NCBI RefSeq assembly: GCF_010015445.1
Contig: NC_053126.1
Coordinates: 20,340,669 to 20,404,668 of the forward strand
Direction of reading: 5' to 3'
DNA from: Perca fluviatilis
Taxonomy: Eukaryota > Chordata > Actinopteri > Perciformes > Percidae
DNA length: 64,000 nucleotides
Positions 55,090 to 64,000 of the stretch are shown one piece after another. Each line of letters starts with the position of its first letter. The first letter of the stretch is position 1. A program made the translations under genes and the position numbers. The notes below the pieces were generated by a model that worked only from the letters and a program-made list of their open reading frames with translations, did not search any database and was not told the origin of the DNA.

Positions 55090-56372
55090 GTGTCACATTC
55101 TCATTAGGGGCTGAGCCCCCGTAAAGGTCTGATCCTTCAACATTATCATGGAGGCACAGTCACAATGTGTCTGTGAGCCAGAGGCTAGACTGTCAAGATT
55201 TGGTTTTGAGATTGGAGTCTAGACCAAGAGACCACAGCTCTGGAATATCCTACATATTTTTTATTAAGGGCAGAGTAATTATAGAGTTAAGTCACCCTGA
55301 AAATGAACTTTTGTTCAGCGTCATATGGGGCCTCTGGCTGTTTTGACCATGTGCTCCACCTCTGTGCTTTTTTCCTTCAGAGTTCACATGAGTATTCTCG
55401 CTTGCAGGCAGAAGTCATTTTTTGTATGTTCAAAGACAGATGTGACATCCTTCTTCTGTTTTCACCAATGAGCAAATAGTTTTTTATGATTCCTTGGTAC
55501 ATTTTGCGTGTTTCAGCTTCTGCAGAAGTTTTCTTTTGCCTTTTGTTCAACAGAGTAGCTTACCTAGAAACTGACACAGATGGCAAATAAATATTTTCCA
55601 CTTCCATCGTTGTGCTCTTCTCTGTTTGCATAAGGCATTTCTCTTTGCCTTTTATTTCTCTGTCCACATATCATTTCTGATGATATAGCCTCTTATTTTA
55701 TATTCCTCCCAACATTTCTAATTTAATTTAATTGCATCAAATTTGATTTAAGGGGATTACTTCCCTCTTGATTTCTTATCACTGCACCGTAGAGCTGAAA
55801 AATTGCTTCCTCCTAAGCATCTAATCTTTTAGCAATTTTTTGCTTTCCAAAAGCCAAGGGGAGAGTGAGAAGATGTGAGAAAGCTGACACTTTTATCTTT
55901 GTCGCAGGTATATTGACAGATCCACTGCCTTTGTGAAGCTTTTCATATAGCAGGGTTGAGTGGATGGCCCTCTCACGCAGATGGCTGAATTAGACTGAAT
56001 TAACACAACACAGAGAGTTGGTATCTCCAGCATGAAGTTTCCGTGATACAGATATTTCTTGATTGCAGAGTGGAAAGTCATAATACCCACAATTTTCCTG
56101 ACTGAATAGACCCAAGTGTTGTAAAAGGTCAAGGGCTAAAACTGGAGGGGGGGGGGATTTCTGTAATCAACAATCCAAGACCCCCTTCACACTGTGATTA
56201 GTAAACTTGCACAACTATTTCTGTCACAACAAAAGCCTTCCCGGAGAGAATGTCTGAAACTGTGTACCATCATTATGGCCATATTTAAATTTTGTCTCCC
56301 CCCTCTCTATGATGGCCGGCTTTTCCTTCTGCCTTCAAGTGTAGTCGTTTTGAATAATAAGTTCTGTAAAGT
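55090..56372. other. Intergenic, no gene seen
   Basis: AT-rich, no recognisable coding, RNA or repeat structure apart from an oligo-G run near 56146. Confidence 0.4.
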
Positions 56373-56373
56373 G

Positions 56374-56550
56374 TAGTCTGACACCGCCTATCAATTCTGG
56401 GATAGGGAAAAAAAACGCTCAGGTGTGTATTTCTTTAAACCGATCACAACCGTTCTGGGCGGTGCTAAGCCCCCATTGCGGAGATAGCAAGATTGGAAAG
56501 AACTGTTGTCAGGCTTTATCCCAACAATGTACATTGGTTGAGCCAGACTA
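56374..56550. mobile_element. Short MITE with TAGTCTG termini
   Basis: Left TAGTCTGACACCGCC and right GGTTGAGCCAGACTA form imperfect inverted ends. Total about 177 bp. The flanks GTAAAGTG and GTTCAAGTG are only a partial match, so the duplication is uncertain. Confidence 0.5.
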
Positions 56551-56669
56551 GTTCAAGTGTAACCCGGCCCTTAGCCTAGCATGGCATTTTACATTCAACT
56601 TAACAACATTAATGCAGGTAAGGTAGTTAGGGCTAGTTAGTTAACTTGCTGACATGTTGGGATGTCATG

Positions 56670-58056
56670 TAGACCTGTCATTCTTCTTCTAGAATTTCAT
56701 TTATTTTTTTTAAATATAAAAATAATGTTTGAATATTAAATGCTCAAATGCAGCTTGTTATAAATATTTACTACACTACTCAGGCTTATGCGTTGTCAAT
56801 GCCACTATAAGCATTAGAGCTGGGCAATATATTGATATTATATCGATATCGTGATATGAGACTAGATATCGTCTTAGATTTTGGATATCGTAATATCATA
56901 TAATATAAGTGTTGTCTTTTCCTGGTTTTAAAGGCTGCATTACAGTAAAGTGATGTCATTTTCTGAACTTACCAGACTGTTCTAGCTGTTCTATTTTTTT
57001 GTCTTTACCCACTTAGTCATTATAGCCACATTACTGATGATTATTTATCAAAAATCTTATTGTGTAAATATTTTGTGAAAGCACCAATAGACAACCCTAC
57101 AATATCGTTGCGGTATGGATATCAAGGTATTTGGTCAAAAATATCGTGATATTTGATTTTCTCCATATCGCCCAGCCCTAATAAGCATGTAGTTGTTGTT
57201 ACACGTTCTGTCCGCTAGAGGTACTTCCAACATCAGCCTGGCCAGGAAGGGGATCTACGTCATGGCACATTGCATTTCTGGCATTTCTGGCATTTACATT
57301 ATTTTCCACCATATACACAGCGACAAACACAAATCAGCAGAGACCTCTGTAATGAAACATTATCTAAAAAGTGGCTCTGTTGTAAAGGCTAACATTGCTC
57401 GGTTAGCACAATTACATCATGTTAGAAAGCCAAAAGGATTTGTCACAATAACAATAGCATAATAATTGTAACTCTAGTGTTAGCCACAATGCTAACGGCA
57501 TTGATAACTAAGCCAAACGGTGGTACCACTAGTATTTTAATGATTTATAAGCAACCTGTTTTTTGCAGATTGTCAGGTTACTGAGAATACAGCTGTTAGA
57601 AGGTAATATATGAAGTCAATGCTAACTCTGACAGCTAATATTAACTTTAGCTGTCTCCATGAAGCTCCCAGCTAAGCTCCTATAACTCGCGACGCAGTTA
57701 GGAAACCAGAACGAGCTAGCTAACTATTGATAACATAAGCATTTTGGCTTGGTGGATGTTGATTTTAAAGTCATGTTAAAAATCTATTTCCCATCCTTCC
57801 GATTTCCAGCCTGTCACTACGCCCCCCCCCCTGTATTAACGTTACTCGGTACGTAACGTTAGCTCACAATGCCTTGTATTTCTCACTCCCGTAACTTATT
57901 GTTCATCAGACATGAGAAGAGGCAGGTTAGCTAACGTTAGCCAACTTATTTATTTAAAAAAATCACATTTGAATATTAATTTCAGCATTCGAATAGTATT
58001 GCTTTTTTTACTATTCGAATTATATTCGACTTTCGGAATTCGTTCCAACAGCCCTA
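56670..58056. mobile_element. hAT-type transposon carrying a nested hAT MITE
   Basis: Left end TAGACCTGTCATTC, right end GTTCCAACAGCCCTA, both of the TAGRSCTGT hAT type. A perfect 8-bp duplication ATGTCATG flanks it at 56662-56669 and 58057-58064. The span is 1,387 bp, of which 374 bp is a later insertion (56815-57188). The right part has ATTCGAAT-rich subterminal palindromes. No transposase seen. Confidence 0.85.
56815..57180 (-). mobile_element. hAT-type MITE, copy 2 (family B)
   Basis: Ends TAGAGCTGGGCAATATATTG and (right) ATATCGCCCAGCCCTA, flanked by a perfect 8-bp duplication ATAAGCAT (56807-56814 and 57181-57188). Its sequence is the reverse complement of the 11736-12095 element along essentially its whole length (for example CCTGGTTTTAAAGGC and TGTGTAAATATTTTGTGAAA). 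Confidence 0.92.
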
Positions 58057-58064
58057 ATGTCATG

Positions 58065-59168
58065 TGATAAATGAGTTCCTTCTTTGCCAGTGAAATTTGA
58101 AAGTAAAAAAGTTTCTGCGGCTCTGGTCCCTTGAGATTTACCTCAAAACTAAATTTAATTTCTGCTTTAAGAGTATTTCGGTCTCAGTGTCAATGTTTGT
58201 ATAACTAAAACTCCAATCTGCCAAGTGAGAGAAGAAAATGCTGAGAATATGTAGTGGAGTGTGCAAAAGGAAATTATGTTGCATACATGTTTATTTGCAT
58301 ATAGGGCAGGGAAGTGAGATACGATCGCAAGTGGTCACTCAGGACGCATTTGGAGACATAATACTGCCACTTGTAAACACATGTACTTAGAGCTGTCCAC
58401 TTGTGATCGGAGCACTCAGATCTAAATTTTAATACCATGTGGAAATGGCATCTATCTGTGTCTGGAGCTATTATTGTATGGCAACTCCCCCCTCTGTTTG
58501 TGTGGGTGTATTACCTTGTGCATGTGGCTTTCTTGGATACAATGTGATTAAATTATTGTGTAAAGGCACTGGTTGGCAGTTCCAGTCAGCTGTGTCTCTG
58601 ACGCGGATAAATGTCCACAATAACCTCAGTGTTTTGTAAAGCCAAATCAATGATGGTCCATGACCAATTTGGCGTTGCTCTGATTGACTGGCTATAAATG
58701 TCCTAATCAACCATGTAGGGTCAGTTAGTCCTGCGCAGAGGACACGCTGCCATCATACTGTAAACACTCCCTAATCTCTTTAATCAGATTCTATTACTGG
58801 ACTAACCTGCCTTGATAATATTGCTCTGCTCTTGGTCGGCTGCCCCGGCTTTAACCGAAGCCAAAGTGACGCTCGGTTGAAGTGAAAGGCTGCTTGACAA
58901 GACAGCTGGGTGGAAGCGATGTGTGTACCAAAACCTAGCACCGCAGTGCTGATGAAATCCACTCTGTGGTCTATTGATCTGGCCTGCGGTTTGATTGATG
59001 CTGTCTTTAAAAATTCATTAGTTGGAGGCATGTGGGAGCTGCAGGCCGGCAGGCGCTCCTGTAGGGCACATTTGTCTATGTTTACAGAACCAGGAACGTT
59101 CAGTCAGCAACAAGATAAGAGGCCTGACAGGGCCACCCAGGGCCCAATGAGTCACACTGTCAACTGTG
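58065..59168. other. Intergenic, possible conserved non-coding stretch
   Basis: No exon recognised. Around 58740-59040 the sequence is unusually balanced in composition and carries TAATCTCTTTAATCAGATT and TTTGATTGATGCTG, homeodomain-like words. No conservation data are available here. Confidence 0.3.
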
Positions 59169-59277
<109 letters not shown>

Positions 59278-59452
59278 AGCTAATATTTTATTTAGCATGT
59301 TCTTAGGCACCTACGTAACAATCTGGGGTTATTATTGATTGCCTGGGGTGAAGCACCTCATTTTTCCTGCGCAGACTGTAACTAGGCCTCTTATTCTGCA
59401 GAGGCACCACAAATCATTCATCTTAACAGATATAAATATGTACACTTCATTT

Positions 59453-60538
59453 TAGGGCTGCAGCTATCGATTATTTTAGTAATCGAGTATTCCACCGATT
59501 ATTTCATCGCTTAATCGAGTAATCGGATAAGAAATACTTTTGCTTTACAGTAAACAGCAATAGCAAATATACAAAAGAGGTTTCCATTTTTCGAAAAAGC
59601 AACATTCTTATTGCCTAAATTGCATACAATAACAGGGATAGATGCTAATATTTTTAAGCACAGGCCACATGGGCCACCAAGCCCCCTCTGTTGGCAAAAG
59701 TACATTTTTGGTGACCCAAATGTAAATCTTTTTCGCCCCCTTCCCCTTCTTGCCTCTGGCTCTTTGCACTGGATATGCAAAAGAGCTGTTCACTAAGCCC
59801 AGGTAAATGTGACTGTACAAAGCTTACAGCAGGGCTATTTAACTAAACTGTACAAGGGGACACATTGTAAGAAGGCAAATACTGAGTGAGGAGGAAGAAT
59901 AAAGAATGCAGACATCACTGGCATGGTCCGGTGACGTCATTCACGTGCATATTAAGTAGCCATGCTCCAGGGGGGAGGGGCTGGTTTGTCTCCAGCAGCA
60001 GCTAAGATTACAGACAATTTGTCAAAACTTCAAGATTAGTAGCAAACTAATAACCAGTTAGATTACAAACTGGAAGCTTTCATTTTAGCATGTTTGTAAA
60101 ACACTGCTATTTGCAGAGTAGCATGCTGTAGGCTAGTTGTGTAAAACAGTGCGGTGGACGAGAGCGGCAGGCGCTAGTTAGCCTACCTTGTGTTGGCTTC
60201 GTTCTGTCGAATGGACGAGTAGACTGGATGTTTTCTACAGAGATGATGTAGCAGCATGTTTTCAGCTTAAAATTATCCTAAACTTTCTGTCGTTTTCTCT
60301 TGCCTGTCTCTTCTCTTAACCCCTCACTATTTTCGCTATATTGCTTCATTTTGTAATCTGCGCTGTCAGTCTTGTGTCCACTGTCCGTTGTGCGCTAGTA
60401 ATAATCGTCCGTGCGGAAACGCAGTGAGCCGTACAACGTTAGTAACGTTAATTAAACAAAGCTTCAACAAAGAATTTTGCATCAAGGATTTTTAGTAATC
60501 AAATTTTTCGAGTTACTCGAAGAATCGTTTCAGCCCTA
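59453..60538 (-). mobile_element. hAT element (family C, copy 2)
   Basis: Ends TAGGGCTGCAGCTATCGATT and ACTCGAAGAATCGTTTCAGC...CCTA, with a perfect 8-bp duplication CTTCATTT at 59445-59452 and 60539-60546. Both ends match those of the 50326-50976 element in opposite orientation, but the interior is different and longer, without a visible BED finger. Confidence 0.85.
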
Positions 60539-60546
60539 CTTCATTT

Positions 60547-63004
60547 AGAAGCTGTGGTTGTTTTATTATCTCCCTGAGTCCTGCTGTATGGGTTTTTATG
60601 AGATGCTATTAGTAATATATTTTGGCCAAAATGTCCCTATTTTATATTTAACAATTTTCATACTTTCAAATAATCGAATGATTTCAAAAAGGGTGAAATC
60701 CTATTTATTTAGCAGTAACACAATATACAGTTTAATTTTTTTTACATTTGCACGACTTACTGATCTGTGGAAGCCCATCTCTGCTGGCAAAAGTCTAACT
60801 TTCTAAAGTTAAAACTTTGACTTTACAATTCAGAATTATTAGATTAGACGTTTTAGAAATGGAGATTCTTTTTAAGTAACAATTATGAAAAAAGCCAATA
60901 TTTTTGACTTGAGTTTGATTTGACAATGAGTATTTATTTTTTATTGGCAGAAATTGGCTCCATACTAGTCATCAATACTGTTCATATTGTTATCCATGCA
61001 TACATTTGGGATTTTTTGCACTTTCTTCTCTGCAAAAGTCAAATCCTCTCTCACCTTAGAAAGTTTAATCCCTTCAGATATATTGTACATTGTAAAAATT
61101 TGTCTCTTGACCCTAAACTACACTGTATGTCTCTAATGTGATCAATGTGGGTATGTGGTTTATCGATCCTCGCTGTCCTTTATGACTGAATGCAGCTGGT
61201 CATAAATCATGGAGCTACTAATACAGGGGATTGACCCAAATCAATGTTTCCCCGGCAGCAGTGGTGAAACAGCAAATGAAGAGTTAATCACTTGAAGAAC
61301 ATCACATGCCTTGGAAAAAACCTTGACTTGATAAGCAGGGCCATTAAGACGTGCCAATTAAAGCTTGTTGTTCATTAAAGCTGTGTTCTTCAATTAGTGC
61401 TGATGAGAGGCAGGTCCAGTCAGTACTTAATGGTGAACAATGGGTCAGCAGGATAGAGCTCTCAACGTGATGACAAGTGAGGTGAGTAGGGTGAATGAGC
61501 CTAAATAGCTGCAAGGAAGATAAAAAGGAACTCCAACAGAGAGAATTAAAAGGGGTGACATGGGCAGAAGAGAAGGAAAATGGGAAAGAAAAAGGCTTTT
61601 GTTAGCATTATCATCCTGCTGCTGTAATTTTACTTGTAGCGAGTATCACATTGAAACCCTACACCCACTCAGTTACCGCCACAGACAAATGCCCACAACG
61701 CTCTCACTTCCACATGAAAGCAGAGCCTGAGCAGAAGGCGATCCCCGCAGTCTGTGCTCGCAGCTCCCCCGCAGTGGATTCTGGTTCAGGTCAGGTTTTA
61801 TTTACTGGCAGAGCAGAGGGAAAGCCTCGGCTGCCAGGACATGAAACACTACAGAGCTGCTGACTTTTTGAAGCAGGGAAATGAGACTTTGCCTCTGCCT
61901 GAGCTTGCATCACCCCTGCTCCTCGCCCACTCCCACGATTGGAGTTGGGAAAAGTTCAGACCCCCCGCTCCACTCAGGCTTTGTCACCACAGACGGGAGC
62001 CTACGCTTTTGTCCTCCATTCGTGTGTGGTTGTATGACTCATAGTAATTTTTTTTATCTTATGTCGCAGAGGATGTGCAGTTATTAATTTGTATGTTGCA
62101 CCGTTGTCATACTATATTGTAGCATGTGTGCTTGTTAAAGTGATGAATGTGCATGCATGTGCATACCTTACATGTGAGAAGTGCCCTTGGTTACAATACT
62201 GTTTTCATCCTCTGACTCAGTTGAAAAAATAGCACCCTGGCTTTAGCTTGTTACACAAGAGGCTTGTGTGAGAACATACAGTAGGACAGTAATGACTTTT
62301 CTCTTCTGCAAATATGAATGTGCATATCATTCTCTGAAAGGTAACACAGGCATCCTCAGGGGGAAGAAGTCTGTATGGTGTACATCTTAGTTTGTGGAGG
62401 GGCCAGTGTCTGTGGCAGTTTGAATAATGAGATCGGAGAACGACTCTGTTCTTGACTGTAATACAACTTTATGCTACTGTGAGCACTGATTCATGTTCAT
62501 GTCATGGTAATTAGATATACCATGTGACATTGCAGGCCTGAAAAACAATGTTTATTGTCATAGCTGTCTCCTGTCACTTATGTCTCGCTGACAGGCAAAG
62601 ACTTAAAAAAATAAAGGAACATATTCAAGCTCTTTGGCACTCTTTTGAATACTTACATTATTCACTATTTTGTACATTTTCAGTCGTAGTAGAAGTACTG
62701 ATTGATCAGGAAATCAGGATATACTGTATACTAAGTGTCGGTGTTTTATTTTACTTGTGGAGAAATTTTAAGTCTTATACATTTTTCTGCAGTGATCGTG
62801 CCCCATAGTGTCCTTCAAAGGAGGGGGTGAATCTTTGGTTCTGACTGACACTGTTGTTACTGGTAACTCAGATGTCTTAAATTGCTCACAGTATATAACA
62901 GTATATAGTTTTATGTATGCTAAGTGTTGTAAGACAGCACAGATGTGATGACCCAGAGGCTCAATGCGTAGATGCTGTTTCTACAAATATGTCAAAACAA
63001 GTAG
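60547..63004. other. Intergenic, no gene seen
   Basis: No exon, RNA gene or element termini recognised. 61188-61440 (TGCAGCTGGTCATAAATCAT, CCAATTAAAGCTTGTTGTTC, CTTCAATTAGTGCTGATGAG) has the look of an enhancer-like stretch with ATTA words. Confidence 0.35.
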
Positions 63005-63012
63005 CTGCAGTG

Positions 63013-63999
63013 TAGGGCTGTCAAAATTGACCAACAATTACAAATTTCAATATTCCTTCTTTAAATAACACATTGGTTCAAATATATACAAATATCTATT
63101 TTTGCGCATTACAAGAGGGCAAACCAATTCAACAAAGAGATGGGAGACAGAACTACTACCAAAATTTTCCACCGCACATGAAGGCAGCACGTGAAGGCAG
63201 CGGAGAAAAAGAAGAGATCATGCGAGAGTTGAAGCGACTTTGCGTTGTTGTTGCAGGACAGTCACCTGTTGTTACACAAACTCTTGGGCAGTTCAGTGCT
63301 TGTGTTTTGTTTTTTACCTTCGTAGTGCTTAAACCTTTTTTTGTTGCAGTGATGTTTCCTGTTTACACTAACTTTAACGGGACTCACGCAGCAATACGGA
63401 GAAACGAGTCTGACCTCCGGTTACATGATTGTCAAGCGCAGGGTGACGTCGGGTTGCTTTTCTCCAAAAGTTGAATTGGTCTTAACTTTTTGCAGGCATT
63501 TCAAAATAAACGGAAAGACCTGCGTTTCTGCCAGACTGTCTGACAGTGACGATCAAAACAGTGTTTGTGAATGAATGCTCAGCCGGCTGGTGCCTCCCTA
63601 GAGCATTAGCTTTACCTTTATCAAATTGCCTGAAAACGACACCAGTCTTCAGTATAAGCATACAGACCTATACAAACATCAGACTGCTTGCGTGTAACTC
63701 TACTTCTTGGCTGAGATAATACCAACAAAAAAACAATAGTAAATTTTAGCCTGCATGCTAATTTTTTCGAATACCTACTCATCAAACAAATATTTTGAAT
63801 ATTCGCATCCAGCCCTAGACAATACACAGACTTTGTACTAAGGAGCTTAAAGTTTAGGCATCAGCAGCCCAGGTGAGAACGTGCAAGGATGACAGCCCTA
63901 TTTGTGCTACTTTTCACAATCAAATAATAATTTTCATATTCAAATATCTAGTTTTGTTTACAATTGAATATGAATATAGAATATTTGTTGACAGCCCTA
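63013..63999. mobile_element. hAT-type transposon at the window edge (987 bp)
   Basis: Left end TAGGGCTGTCAAAATTGACC and right end ATATTTGTTGACAGCCCTA are inverted repeats. The left flank is CTGCAGTG, and the single base after the right end (64000) is C, consistent with the start of that 8-bp duplication. Two further CAGCCCTA words (63807-63815 and 63893-63900) suggest internal duplication of the subterminal region or another nested end. No transposase frame. Confidence 0.7.
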
Positions 64000-64000
64000 C

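Noticed and set aside
61651..62087. Overlapping plus-strand frames of 68-96 codons
   Set aside because: Overlap one another in different frames with no splice-supported continuation or recognisable domain.
63073..63474. 133-codon plus-strand frame
   Set aside because: Lies wholly inside a non-autonomous hAT element and has no transposase motif that I can recognise.

Overview
The window is vertebrate nuclear DNA, almost certainly from a ray-finned (teleost) fish. Genes are split into many short exons with GT-AG introns, and cdk21 is, as far as I know, a fish-type CDK4/6 relative. The non-coding sequence is full of teleost-style repeats: hAT and TTAA-target MITEs, Tc1/mariner relics, LINE 3' ends, a tRNA-derived SINE and long CA, TA and TTA microsatellites. 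There are no bacterial genes, CRISPR arrays or operons.

Layout: (1) 64-5372, plus strand: the last nine coding exons of retinol saturase (retsat); the 5' exons lie left of the window. (2) 6753-12503, plus strand: a complete seven-exon, 300-residue CDK4/6-subfamily kinase, best called cdk21. (3) about 13.8-37.4 kb, plus strand: a supervillin (svil-like) gene with a non-coding first exon and 32 coding exons. The exons join in frame into a 1,633-residue protein with a basic/TQPIT-repeat N-terminal half, gelsolin-like repeats and a C-terminal villin headpiece. (4) 39646-41640 for the coding part, minus strand, with its 5' end near 43.8-44.0 kb: tmem98, complete in six coding exons (224 residues) and convergent with svil. 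(5) 44-64 kb: no convincing protein-coding gene. This part is a transposon-rich intergenic region in which element borders can often be read directly from exact 8-bp or TTAA target-site duplications.

The four genes are not a pathway. They cover retinoid metabolism, cell-cycle control, membrane-linked actin scaffolding and a small membrane protein. I reconstructed exon junctions by reading frame, splice consensus and remembered family sequence; no alignment was run.

I did not find a new biological system. The most interesting content is the fine structure: a GC-AG intron in tmem98, a divergent PSTAIRE-equivalent helix in cdk21, a three-fold TQPIT motif and altered C-terminal end in the supervillin paralog, a spliced uORF in its leader, and several nested transposon insertions whose order of arrival can be read from the sequence.
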